Origin: an uncultured Phycisphaerales bacterium
GTDB lineage: Bacteria > Planctomycetota > Phycisphaerae > Phycisphaerales > UBA1924
Reading direction: 5' to 3'
DNA length: 64,000 bases
Assembly (NCBI GenBank): GCA_937995595.1
Contig: CALKJW010000035.1
Span: 1-64,000 of the forward strand
In this document: in pieces, positions 43,967 to 52,732 of the stretch
Numbering within the stretch: the stretch's first letter is position 1
Layout: every line of letters begins with the position of its first letter
Notes under the pieces: model-generated
Told to the model about the DNA's origin: nothing
What the model saw: the letters and a program-made list of their open reading frames with translations, nothing else
Database searches by the model: none
Program-made: the position numbers and the translations under genes

Positions 43967-45537
43967 ACGGTGCCTCGCACCGTCGGCCGGACGGGCGGCA
44001 TCGCGCTCATCGCCGCCGCGGCGCGCCCGCGGACGGCCTGGTACCGATCCGACTCGGCCAGCAGCGCGAGCGCGGCCCACAGCCGCGCGTCGGGCCGCAA
44101 CACGCCCGAGCCGACCAGCCGCGACGCGGCCCACACCGCCGCGATCCGGTGCATCGCCAATGGGTCGCCGAGCATGCGCAGGAGCGCGGCCCGCGCAGCC
44201 TCCGGCTCGATCCGCCCCAGCAGCACGATCGCCGTCGCGCGGACGCGGTGCCGCTGGTCGTCGAGCACGCGCGCGACGTCGCTGCGCACGGCGTGCCACG
44301 CGCCGGCCCGAACGGCGCGGCGCGCCAGAGACTCCATCGCGGAGGAGACGATCCGCGGATCGGCGTGACCGAGCAGCGACCGCAGCGCGTCCACGCTCGC
44401 GCCGTCGTCGGCGTCGCGCAGCGCGACCGTCGCCGCCGCGGCGGCGCGCTCGCCGCCGGGCCGGCGCGCGGCGCGCAGGGCCAGTTCGAGCAGCGCGGGC
44501 GCAAGGTCCCGTGCCGCGCCGGCGCGCTGCGCCCACAACGCCGCGCGCCACGCTTCGGCCGGATCGTCGCCGCGCAGGCGCCGCCGCGCTTCTTCGATCA
44601 GCCCGCCCGGCTGGGCGCGCAGCATCCGCCGCGCGAGCACGCGCGACGCGGCGGACTCGCCCCACGGGTCGTTCGCACGGGCCGCCGGGCGCGGGCACGG
44701 CACAGACCGAACGGCATCGCCACACGCCGCCGCGCGAACAGGGTGCAGCAGCACGTGCCGCGGGACCCGGCGCGAGGCGTCAGACCCGGCGGCCCGGACG
44801 CGCGTGCGCGCCGCCGCGCTCCACGGCGGCGTGGTCAGATGGCCGACCGCCAGTCCGACGCGATCATCGGGCAGCCTTCGGATCACGCCGCGCGCTGCGA
44901 AGTGCACCGGGTGCGACGCGTCCGCCATGATCGCGTGCAGCGCATCGGTCGCGGCGTGCCGGAGGACGGGCTCGGCCCACGTCCGCACCAGCAGTTCGGC
45001 GACCTCGCGCCGTCGGTGGCGGTCGATCGCGTCGGCCGCGGCGGCCAGCGCGGCGCACGCGCGCGGCCAGGCCGCGCTCGTCTGCCGCGGGGGTTGCAGG
45101 ACCGCTGCGAGCGCGCCGATCGCCGCGTCGCTCACCGCACGCTCTTGGTCCGATAGCAGCGCGGGCACGATGCGGTCGAACTCCGTGCCCGGCAACTCCA
45201 CCGAGGCCGCCGCGGCCGCCGCGCGATGCTCGAAACGCTCCGACTCGGCCGCCGCCAAGACCGCCTCATGCCAGCCTGTGCTGCTCATGTCGGCGCATGC
45301 CCGGCGAACTTCCGCGGGCAGCGCGGGCCAGACCTGAACGATCAGCGCGCGAACTTCCGGCTCTTCCACCGCCGAAGGGAAGTGCTCGATCAATCCGACG
45401 GATTCGGCACTGCCCAAGCCGCGGTCGACGGCTTCGAGTGCGTCCCGGACGGCACGGACTGCATGCCGTCGCCGGGAAAGGCTCGACGCGACCGTCCGGT
45501 AAACTTTCTGCCCGATTGTGGGCGTAGGATTGGCCAA
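43924..45537 (-). CDS. HEAT-repeat protein
   Basis: This is a 537-residue Ala/Arg-rich protein made of helix pairs. HEAT-like repeats include HADPRIVSSAMESLARRA, DQRHRVRATAIVLLGRI and MHRIAAVWAASRLVG, and earlier LSDQERAVSDAAIGALAAVL. It has no signal or membrane segment, so it probably serves as a cytoplasmic scaffold. The start appears to be TTG at 45537; the upstream GGAAAG is a weak ribosome-binding site, so the true start is uncertain. Overlaps the agmatinase-family gene tail-to-tail by 43 nt. Confidence 0.78.
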   Translation of the reverse strand: MANPTPTIGQKVYRTVASSLSRRRHAVRAVRDALEAVDRGLGSAESVGLIEHFPSAVEEPEVRALIVQVWPALPAEVRRACADMSSTGWHEAVLAAAESERFEHRAAAAAASVELPGTEFDRIVPALLSDQERAVSDAAIGALAAVLQPPRQTSAAWPRACAALAAAADAIDRHRRREVAELLVRTWAEPVLRHAATDALHAIMADASHPVHFAARGVIRRLPDDRVGLAVGHLTTPPWSAAARTRVRAAGSDASRRVPRHVLLHPVRAAACGDAVRSVPCPRPAARANDPWGESAASRVLARRMLRAQPGGLIEEARRRLRGDDPAEAWRAALWAQRAGAARDLAPALLELALRAARRPGGERAAAAATVALRDADDGASVDALRSLLGHADPRIVSSAMESLARRAVRAGAWHAVRSDVARVLDDQRHRVRATAIVLLGRIEPEAARAALLRMLGDPLAMHRIAAVWAASRLVGSGVLRPDARLWAALALLAESDRYQAVRGRAAAAMSAMPPVRPTVRGTVQVRRETAAAPQSL

Positions 45538-45614
45538 CTTTCCGATACCCTTCCTTGACCAGTTTCACGACACCGTCAAACGAACCGAGGAACCACTACC
45601 CATTGTGGGTGGCA

Positions 45615-45644
45615 TTGAAAATGATCGAACAGGTTGTGTAAAGT
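45615..45644 (+). promoter_or_regulatory. Promoter: TTGAAA, 18 bp, TAAAGT
   Basis: TTGAAA at 45615-45620 and TAAAGT at 45639-45644 lie in an AT-rich stretch (by the standards of this genome) upstream of the gene at 45807. The leader would be about 155 nt and contains the inverted repeat at 45710-45730. Confidence 0.45.
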
Positions 45645-45709
45645 TCTGGCGATTTTCCTCTTGCGGTCCGGGAACATTCCTGAAACAATGCCTCACGAGT
45701 CAACTGTCC

Positions 45710-45730
45710 TTGTTCACGAAACGGGAACAA
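45710..45730. promoter_or_regulatory. Inverted repeat TTGTTC-N9-GAACAA
   Basis: This is a perfect 6-bp inverted repeat with 9-nt spacer in the leader of the gene at 45807. It could be a protein-binding site or a small RNA hairpin. No known operator is matched with confidence. Confidence 0.35.
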
Positions 45731-45806
45731 TGGCCGCAACGGCCTCCCGGCTCAGAGGAACCATGGCCCCGGACAGAACATCGGTGCAGGCGCAGGGAAT
45801 CCACGA

Positions 45807-46445
45807 ATGAACCTTCCGACCAAGCCGAACGGCCTCCAGACCTTTCAGATTTACCTGTACCGCAAGGCTTTGCACCCGGAACTCTTCCCGCTCAAGGGGC
45901 GCCGCTCGCTGGTGCACGGGGCATACGAGATCGAGGCGTGGATCATGCCCGGCGCGCACCTGATGCGCTTCCAGCACGGGAAACTCTGCGCCTGCGAACT
46001 GCTCACCGATCAGGAAGGCTCGCTGCCAATGGACGGCGCGGTCACGGGCTTCCAGTGCGCCGGCGAGCACGAGTTCGAGCACGTCTTCGAGACCGAGCGC
46101 GTCAAGTACATCACGTCGGTGCAGACCGAGCAACTGACCGACAACCTCTTCCAGGCGACCTACGAGGAAATGGTGCAGTTCGCCCAGGAAACCGGCGCGC
46201 TGGTGCACCAGTGGGCGGACGGCCCGGTTGTCTCGGCCAACAGGCGCAGCAACGGCCACGCCGCGCACAACGGGTTCCACGCCAACGGGCACGCCGGGGC
46301 AAACGGGGCGTCGGTCGGCGGGGGGCGGAACCTCTCCCTGCTGGACGTCCAGCGGCTGACCAAGGAAGTCCACGCCCAGTCGTACCACCTCATCGCCCGC
46401 GGCGGGCTGGTGATCCGGACGCAGACGATCTTCGAGCACGCCTGA
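45807..46445 (+). CDS. Conserved hypothetical protein, DUF2617-like
   Basis: This is a 212-residue cytoplasmic protein. It starts FQIYLYRKALHPELFPLKGR after 12 residues, contains YEIEAWIMPGAHLMRFQHGK and FETERVKYITSVQTEQL, and ends SYHLIARGGLVIRTQTIFEH. This order of blocks resembles planctomycete members of DUF2617, a family without known function. An Asn/Gly/His-rich spacer (NGHAAHNGFHANGHAGANG, about 149-167) divides it and looks disordered. AGGG lies before the ATG. The assignment to DUF2617 is from memory of the pattern. Confidence 0.7.
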   Translation: MNLPTKPNGLQTFQIYLYRKALHPELFPLKGRRSLVHGAYEIEAWIMPGAHLMRFQHGKLCACELLTDQEGSLPMDGAVTGFQCAGEHEFEHVFETERVKYITSVQTEQLTDNLFQATYEEMVQFAQETGALVHQWADGPVVSANRRSNGHAAHNGFHANGHAGANGASVGGGRNLSLLDVQRLTKEVHAQSYHLIARGGLVIRTQTIFEHA

Positions 46446-46451
46446 GTGATC

Positions 46452-46479
46452 TTGACGCCGCGGTTCGACGATCTAGGCT
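46452..46479 (+). promoter_or_regulatory. Promoter: TTGACG, 16 bp, TAGGCT upstream of ileS
   Basis: TTGACG at 46452-46457 and TAGGCT at 46474-46479 form a good -35/-10 pair. The -10 ends 8 nt before an ATG at 46488 that opens a 16-codon frame. The ileS start is 247 nt further on. Confidence 0.45.
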
Positions 46480-46487
46480 TGATCACC

Positions 46488-46538
46488 ATGACCCGCGTTC
46501 GCGCCATTCCGGCGATTCGAATGACCGGGCCCCGCTGA
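46488..46538 (+). CDS. Possible leader peptide of ileS
   Basis: This is a short frame of 16 codons, MTRVRAIPAIRMTGPR, placed just after a promoter-like pair and before ileS. It holds two isoleucine codons, both ATT, which is rare here because nearly all Ile codons in the window are ATC. This would suit an attenuation leader sensing isoleucyl-tRNA, but no clear terminator/antiterminator pair was found, and a chance frame of this size is quite possible. Confidence 0.25.
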   Translation: MTRVRAIPAIRMTGPR

Positions 46539-46734
46539 GGCTTGGCGCGCGGTCATCTGGCCACACCATCCAGACGACGAGCGGGCGCCGGGCCCTCGGC
46601 CGGGGCTTGCCGCGTGCGCACGGCCTTCGCCTGCGCCGCCGCCCGTCGATGACGGTCGGCCTGTTCCCGTACCATCCGCACCGCATTTCCACGCTGCGAC
46701 GGACGCGCCGTGTGCAGCCAAGGACTCGAAGAAC

Positions 46735-49700
46735 ATGAGCACGTCTCCAACCACGCCGCCCAGCGCCAACACCGGCGAGACGCCCGCGGCGGGCGACGCC
46801 GGCGGCAAGCACAAGTACCCCGTAAACCTGCCCAGGACCGCCTTCCCGATGAAGGCGAACCTGGTCCAGAACGAGCCGGCGAGCCTGAAGCGCTGGAGCG
46901 GCCTGGCGGCGGGCAGGGGGCTCTACGAGTCGCTGCTCGCCGCGCGGGCCGACGCGGCGGCGTTCGTCTTTCACGACGGCCCGCCGTACGCCAACGGCAA
47001 CATCCACATGGGGCACCTGATGAACAAGTGCCTCAAGGACTTCGTGGTGCGCACGAAGATGATGGCGGGGAGGAAGTGCGCCTTTGTGCCGGGGTGGGAC
47101 TGCCACGGCCTGCCCATCGAGCACAAGGTGATGACCGACCTGATCGAGGGCGGCAAATACGACAAGATCGCCGCGCTGCCCGACGACCAGCGCAAGATGG
47201 CGGTGCGGCGCGAGTGCCGCAGGTACGCCGAGAAGTTCGTGAAACTCCAGGGCGAGCAGATGCAGCGTCTGCTCACGCTCGGCGACTACGCGCGCCCGTA
47301 CCTGACGATGGACCCGGCCTACGAGGGCGCGGTGCTGGAGGTGCTGGCCGACCTGGTCGAGCAGGGGCTGGTGTACCGCGCGCTCAAGCCCGTGCACTGG
47401 TCGATCGCCAACGAGACCGCGCTGGCCGAGGCGGAACTGGAGTACGAGGACCGGGAGGACCTGTCGGTCTACGTGGACTTCGAGGCCGCGGACGCGGACG
47501 CCGTGTACGACGCGTTCGGGCTGGCCACGCAGTTGGAGGGTGAGAACGACGAAGACGAAGAGCCCCCCGCCGGCGCGGGGAGCGGGGAACACCGCCCGCG
47601 GCCCGCGCAGCGTCCCTCGTTCATGATCTGGACGACCACGCCGTGGACGCTGCCCGCCAACGTCGGCATCGCCGTGAATCCCAAACACGAGTACGCGCTG
47701 GTGCGCGTCGACGGCAACGTGACCGTCATCGCGGCCGCGCTGGTCGGGAAGGTGACCGGCGCGGCCAAGGCGGAGGACGTCCGCGTCTTGGCGACGACGA
47801 CCGGCGCAAGGTTGCTCGGGCTTCGCTACCGGCACCCGTTCGTGAACAACCCGCCTGCGTGCGGCCTCGGGCGCGTGTGCGACCCGGCCAAGTTGTGGTC
47901 CGTCGTCGCGGCCGACTACGTCACGCTCGAGGACGGCACGGGCATCGTGCACACCGCGCCCGGGCACGGCGCGGAGGACTTCGCCACCGGCCTGCGCGAG
48001 CACCTGCCCATCTACTGCCCCGTGCAGAGCGACGGCACGTACGACGCCACCGCGCCCGAATGGCTCCGCGGCGTGAGCGTGTGGGACGCCAACAGGAAGG
48101 TGACCGAGTGGCTGCGCAACTCCGGCCACCTGTTCTACGACCACACCTTCACGCACTCCTACCCGCACGACTGGCGCAGCAAGACCCCGACCATCTTCCG
48201 CTGCACCGAGCAGTGGTTCATCAGCGTGGACGGCCTGCCCGAGGCCGCGCGCGGCCGCGCCGGTGCGCCCGAAGGGCGGAACCTGCGCCGCATGGCGCTG
48301 GCCGCGGTGGATGCCGGCGCGGGCTCCACGCCCGGAACCGCCGTGCCACCCGAAGGCGTGAAGTTCGTGCCCGAGTGGGGCCGCAACCGCCTCCGCGGCA
48401 TGCTGGAATCTCGCCCCGACTGGTGCATCTCGCGCCAGCGCGCGTGGGGCCTGCCGATCCCCGCGTTCACCACGCCCGACGGCGCGACCTTCATGACCGC
48501 CGCGAGCGTGCGCGCGGTGGCGAAGGTCGTGCGCGAGAAGGGCTCGGACGCGTGGTTCACCCTGCCGCCGGAGGAACTGCTCAAGTACTACGACGCGGCA
48601 GGCGACAACGACCCGCTCGCCAGACTCGTGCAGGGCGCGGGCGCGGCGGGCAGACTGCGAAAGGGCAACGACATCCTCGACGTGTGGTTCGAGTCCGGCA
48701 CCTCGTGGAACGCCGTGCTGCGCGAGCGCAACCTCGGTTACCCGGCGGACCTGTACCTCGAAGGCTCCGACCAGCACCGCGGCTGGTTCCAGAGTTCGCT
48801 CCTGCCCGCGCTGGGCGCGACCGGACGGCCGCCGTTCCGCGCGCTGCTCACACACGGCTTCATGGTCGACAAGAACGGCCGCAAGATGAGCAAGTCGCTC
48901 GGCAACGACATCAAGGTCGAGGACCTGCTCAGGGACCACGGCGCGGACGTCTGCCGCTGGTGGGTGTCGTCGCTGGCCTACGAGCACGACGTGAAGGTCG
49001 ACATGGAGTTCTTCGCGCTCGCGGGCGAGAGTTACCGCAAGGTGCGGAACACGCTCCGGTTCATGCTGAGCAACCTCGACGACTACGAACCGGGCGCCGG
49101 CGCGACGCCCGGCGCCACGACCCTCGAAGCGTGGGCGCTCGGCGAGTTCGACGCGCTCTCGGCGCGCGTGCAGGCCGCGTACGACGACTACGACTACCGC
49201 GCAGCGCACCTCGCCCTCTACGACTTCTGCAGCCGGACGCTCAGCGCGACCTACCTCGCGGCGGTGAAGGACCGGCTGTACTGCGACCGGCCCGACTCGG
49301 CGCGACGCAGGCAGACACAGGCCGCGCTGTGGACGATGACCGACGGGCTGTGCCGCCTGCTGGCCCCCCTGCTGCCGCACACCGCCGACGAGGCGTGGCG
49401 CGCCCTGCACAAGGCCGCGCCCGGCGACGACCGGAGCGTGCACCTGCTGACCTTCGCCCCGCCGACCGGCGCACGGCCCGACGAGCACTGGAAGCGCGCG
49501 ATGGACGCGATCGCCGCGGCGGGCAAAGCGCTCGAAGACGCCAAGGCGCAGAGCGGCATCCAGAACCCGCTCGACGCAGGCGTGCACCTGCCCGACACGT
49601 CGGGCGTGCTCACGCGGTTCGACGCGACGGACCTGGCGGACCTGCTCGGCGTGAGCAAGGTGTGGATCGACAGCGCGGCGGAGTCGGCACGCGTCGAGGA

Positions 49701-49821
49701 CCTGCGCGCCCGCGGCTGGGAGGCCTGCGCACGATCGTGGAAGCGCGACGGCACGGTGAAGCGGCGCGCCGACGGCGGCATGCTGTCGGACCGCGACGCC
49801 GCGGCGGTGGGTTTGGCGTAG
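46735..49821 (+). CDS. ileS: Isoleucyl-tRNA synthetase
   Basis: This is a 1,028-residue class I synthetase. The HIGH motif is GNIHMGHLMNK, KMSKS is in RKMSKSLGND, and the editing domain has WTTTPWTLPAN and GTGIVHTAPGHGAEDF. DWCISRQRAWGLPIP and a tRNA-binding helical domain follow. Two oddities: an acidic/Pro-rich insertion of about 28 residues before the WTTTPWT block, and a C-terminal zinc ribbon reduced to ACARSWKRDGTVKRRADGG with only one of the four Cys left. The ATG at 46735 gives an extra N-terminal stretch of about 25 residues. Confidence 0.97.
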   Translation: MSTSPTTPPSANTGETPAAGDAGGKHKYPVNLPRTAFPMKANLVQNEPASLKRWSGLAAGRGLYESLLAARADAAAFVFHDGPPYANGNIHMGHLMNKCLKDFVVRTKMMAGRKCAFVPGWDCHGLPIEHKVMTDLIEGGKYDKIAALPDDQRKMAVRRECRRYAEKFVKLQGEQMQRLLTLGDYARPYLTMDPAYEGAVLEVLADLVEQGLVYRALKPVHWSIANETALAEAELEYEDREDLSVYVDFEAADADAVYDAFGLATQLEGENDEDEEPPAGAGSGEHRPRPAQRPSFMIWTTTPWTLPANVGIAVNPKHEYALVRVDGNVTVIAAALVGKVTGAAKAEDVRVLATTTGARLLGLRYRHPFVNNPPACGLGRVCDPAKLWSVVAADYVTLEDGTGIVHTAPGHGAEDFATGLREHLPIYCPVQSDGTYDATAPEWLRGVSVWDANRKVTEWLRNSGHLFYDHTFTHSYPHDWRSKTPTIFRCTEQWFISVDGLPEAARGRAGAPEGRNLRRMALAAVDAGAGSTPGTAVPPEGVKFVPEWGRNRLRGMLESRPDWCISRQRAWGLPIPAFTTPDGATFMTAASVRAVAKVVREKGSDAWFTLPPEELLKYYDAAGDNDPLARLVQGAGAAGRLRKGNDILDVWFESGTSWNAVLRERNLGYPADLYLEGSDQHRGWFQSSLLPALGATGRPPFRALLTHGFMVDKNGRKMSKSLGNDIKVEDLLRDHGADVCRWWVSSLAYEHDVKVDMEFFALAGESYRKVRNTLRFMLSNLDDYEPGAGATPGATTLEAWALGEFDALSARVQAAYDDYDYRAAHLALYDFCSRTLSATYLAAVKDRLYCDRPDSARRRQTQAALWTMTDGLCRLLAPLLPHTADEAWRALHKAAPGDDRSVHLLTFAPPTGARPDEHWKRAMDAIAAAGKALEDAKAQSGIQNPLDAGVHLPDTSGVLTRFDATDLADLLGVSKVWIDSAAESARVEDLRARGWEACARSWKRDGTVKRRADGGMLSDRDAAAVGLA

Positions 49822-49956
49822 CCCGGCCTTCGCCGCGGCGTGGCGACGCACCCGCGACGTTGCCCCGGTGCGACACGCGCCTGGGAAGCCGTCCGGATAA
49901 CCGAGCGCCGATGTCGCGTGGAATCAACATCCGGCCTTCAGCGGCCACCCCGGCCC

Positions 49957-49964
49957 GCCGATAG
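49957..49964 (+). promoter_or_regulatory. GCCGATAG motif before the soluble sensor kinase
   Basis: This is identical to the element before the EAL gene (3745-3752), lying 9 nt before the kinase ATG at 49974. No TAAA-like -35 is found at the usual distance. Confidence 0.25.
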
Positions 49965-49973
49965 CCGTGGGCG

Positions 49974-50882
49974 ATGTCGATCCCGCCGGACCCCTCCTCG
50001 CCGCAGCCCCCCCCGCCGGGAGACCGTCGCCCGCGCGGCCGCAAGCCGGGCCGCGGCGGGAAGAACGACCCGCCGCTGCGCCGCACGATCGTGCGGCCCG
50101 CCGGGCTGGCCGTCGATCCGATCGACAGCGCCTTCGTCACCGACCGGCTGACGACGCTCACGCACGAACTGGCCAACCTGCTCGACGGCTCGATGCGCTG
50201 CCTGACGCTGGCGCAGCGCAGCGTCGGCCGCTCGGTCGAATCGGGAACCGCGCCGACGGCCCAGGAACTGGCCCGCCACCTCGAGACCGTGCAGGCCGCG
50301 ATGCGGCAGATGTCCGAACTGGTCAAGTGCGCCATGCAGGGCGTGCCGCTCTCGCACGCGCACGCCTCGCCCGACGGCGCGGGCGGCCTGGCCGAGGCCA
50401 TCCGGCACGCGGTCGAGGTGATGATGCCGCTGGCCGACGAGCGCGGCATCCGGCTGAGCGTGAACGTGCCGCAGGAACTGATCGACGTCGCGGCGGGGCC
50501 CGTCTTCGCCGTGGTCACCAACGCGCTGCGCAACTCGATCGAGGCGATCGAGCGCACCGGGCGGGCCGACGGCGCGATCGACGTGACCGCGCGCGCCGAG
50601 CCGGGACGCTCCGGCCGCTGCGTCATACTGGAAATCGCCGACGACGGCGAAGGCCCGCCCGACCTGCCCATCCGCGGCGGCGACAGCGTCTTCCGACTCG
50701 GTTACACGACCAAGCCCGGCGGCAGCGGCGTGGGCCTGGCCGTCAGCCGCGAACTGGTGCAGGAACTCGGCGGCACGATCCAACTGATGCGTCGCGAGGC
50801 CGACCCCGCGACAGCGCGAACCGGCGCGCTGCTCCGCGTCACGTTCCCGCTCCCGCGGCGCATCGACGGCCCGGTGCTGTGA
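49974..50882 (+). CDS. Soluble sensor histidine kinase
   Basis: This is a 302-residue protein without membrane segments; the first 35 residues are Pro/Arg-rich. His64 lies in the H-box LTHELANLLDGSMR, followed by a dimerisation helix pair, an N-box in VVTNALRNSIEAIE, and G-boxes EIADDGEGPPD and GGSGVGLAVSRELV. It resembles the NtrB/AtoS kinases. The sigma-54 regulator gene begins 268 nt later on the same strand and is the likely partner. What it senses is not visible in the sequence. Confidence 0.92.
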   Translation: MSIPPDPSSPQPPPPGDRRPRGRKPGRGGKNDPPLRRTIVRPAGLAVDPIDSAFVTDRLTTLTHELANLLDGSMRCLTLAQRSVGRSVESGTAPTAQELARHLETVQAAMRQMSELVKCAMQGVPLSHAHASPDGAGGLAEAIRHAVEVMMPLADERGIRLSVNVPQELIDVAAGPVFAVVTNALRNSIEAIERTGRADGAIDVTARAEPGRSGRCVILEIADDGEGPPDLPIRGGDSVFRLGYTTKPGGSGVGLAVSRELVQELGGTIQLMRREADPATARTGALLRVTFPLPRRIDGPVL

Positions 50883-51150
50883 AGGAGGGACCACGAGCGG
50901 ACAGAGCACGGCGGGAACCCAGCCCCGGCCCAGCAAGGCGATCAACGGCGACGCTCGGCGCCCAGCGCCGCCATCTCACGCGTGGCCTTGCCCCGGGAAC
51001 CCAACGGCCCGCTGGTCCGAGAGACCCCCGTGTCCCTCGCCGTGCTCTGCCTGCACGCGGTCCCCGCGAACCAACTGCGGACGTTTGACCAATGCGTAAC
51101 CGGACACTCCCAACCCGCTCGGCCACGGCGAACGACCGCGAGGTGCGCCC

Positions 51151-52683
51151 GTGAGCGCTCCTCGGCCCGCCAAAGCCGACGCCGCGCGCCCGGGGGCGAC
51201 GCCGCGCCCGCGCGTCCTGATCGTCGACGACGACCCGATCACCGCCGAGTCGCTGGCCGACTACCTGAGCGAAGAGGGCTACGACACCGCCACGGCGTTC
51301 AACGGGAGCGAGGCGGCGGGCGTGCTCGCCGCGGCCGAGCGGCCCGCGGGCGCGGGGGAGCCGGCCCGGCCGTTCGCGCTGGTCATCTGCGACGTCTCGA
51401 TGCCGGTGATGGGCGGTGTTGAACTTCTCAAGCGCGTGGTGAAGGAGCACCCGGCGACGATGGTGCTGATGCTGACCGGGTACGGATCGATCGAGGCCGC
51501 GGTCGAGGCGGTGCGCCTGGGCGCGGTGGACTACCTGACCAAGCCGGTCGTCGAGGGCGAACTGAAGGTCGCGCTGCAGCGGGCGCTGCGCCAGCAGGCG
51601 CTGGCGGCCGAGAACCGCGCGCTCAAGAGCCGGCTCGAGGAACGCTGCGGGCTGGACCGCATCGTCGGCTCCGACCCGCGGATGCTGAAGATCTACGACC
51701 TCATCCGCGCCGTCGCGCCCAGCAAGACCACCGTGCTGATGACCGGCGAGAGCGGCACCGGCAAGAGCATGATCGCCCAGTCGATCCACCACCTCAGCCC
51801 GCGGAAGGACAGGCCGTTCGTGCAACTCTCGTGCGGGTCGATCCCCGAGACGCTGCTGGAGAGCGAACTGTTCGGGCACGTCAAGGGCGCGTTCACCGGC
51901 GCGTACGCCGACAAGGTCGGGCGCTTCCTCGCGGCCGACGGGGGCACCATCTTCCTCGACGAGATCAACTCCGCCTCGCCGGCGATGCAACTCAAACTGC
52001 TCCGCGTCCTGCAGGAGCGGCGCTTCGAGCCCGTCGGGTCGACCCAGACCGTCGAGGTCGACGTGCGCGTCGTGCTGGCGACCAACAAGCCGCTGGAGGA
52101 CCTCGTCGCACGCGGCGAGTTCCGCCAGGACCTGTACTATCGCATCAACGTCGTCACCATCGAACTCCCCCCGCTGCGCGAGCGCGTCAGCGACATCCCC
52201 CTGCTGGCGGCGCACTTCCTGCAGCAGCAGGGCGCGGCGGTGGGCCGGGCGTTCACCGGCTTTGCGCCCGACGCGCTCGACGCGCTGCGCAGGTACCCCT
52301 TCCCCGGCAACGTGCGCGAACTGGAGAACATCGTCGAGCGCGCCGCCGTGCTGTCGCGCTCGCCGACGATCTCCGCGGCGGACCTGCCCGAGCACGTGGT
52401 GGACGGGACGCGCGCCGGTGGTCGCGGGCCGGGCGCGCTGCGCCTGGTGGGCGGCGACGGCGCGCCCATCTCGGGCCAGACCGACCAACAGGCCGCCTGG
52501 TCGCCGCGACCGCTGGAGGACGCGCTGCGCGAGCCCGAGCGATTGATCATCCTGCGCGCCCTGCGGGCCAACAACTGGAACCGCCAGAAGACCGCCGACG
52601 ACCTGAAGATCAACCGCACGACCCTCTACAAGAAGATGAAACTGCTGGGCATCGAGGGCCACGAGGAGCGGCTGGCTGGGTAG
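51151..52683 (+). CDS. Sigma-54-dependent NtrC-family response regulator
   Basis: This is a 510-residue regulator. The receiver domain (about 21-150) has the acidic pocket IVDDDP and phosphoacceptor in VICDVSMPVMGG near residue 80. The AAA+ domain has GESGTGKS (about 199-206), the sigma-54 contact loop GAFTGA near 247, FLDEINSAS and YPFPGNVRELENI. A Fis-type helix-turn-helix ends the protein (NWNRQKTADDLKINRTTLYK). It would activate sigma-54 promoters when phosphorylated, presumably by the kinase just upstream. The start is GTG. Confidence 0.95.
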   Translation: MSAPRPAKADAARPGATPRPRVLIVDDDPITAESLADYLSEEGYDTATAFNGSEAAGVLAAAERPAGAGEPARPFALVICDVSMPVMGGVELLKRVVKEHPATMVLMLTGYGSIEAAVEAVRLGAVDYLTKPVVEGELKVALQRALRQQALAAENRALKSRLEERCGLDRIVGSDPRMLKIYDLIRAVAPSKTTVLMTGESGTGKSMIAQSIHHLSPRKDRPFVQLSCGSIPETLLESELFGHVKGAFTGAYADKVGRFLAADGGTIFLDEINSASPAMQLKLLRVLQERRFEPVGSTQTVEVDVRVVLATNKPLEDLVARGEFRQDLYYRINVVTIELPPLRERVSDIPLLAAHFLQQQGAAVGRAFTGFAPDALDALRRYPFPGNVRELENIVERAAVLSRSPTISAADLPEHVVDGTRAGGRGPGALRLVGGDGAPISGQTDQQAAWSPRPLEDALREPERLIILRALRANNWNRQKTADDLKINRTTLYKKMKLLGIEGHEERLAG

Positions 52684-52732
52684 CAGCGGGATCGAACATC
52701 CGCGCTCGAGCAAGCGCATACGCTCCCGGAAC

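Noticed and set aside
46495-46525. ATTCGAAT stretch resembling a tRNA T-loop upstream of ileS
   Set aside because: No matching T-stem, anticodon arm or acceptor stem could be drawn around it.
50956-50970. CGGCGC-CCA-GCGCCG hairpin between the kinase and regulator genes, as a terminator
   Set aside because: No T-tract follows and the stem is short; such palindromes are expected by chance in DNA this GC-rich.
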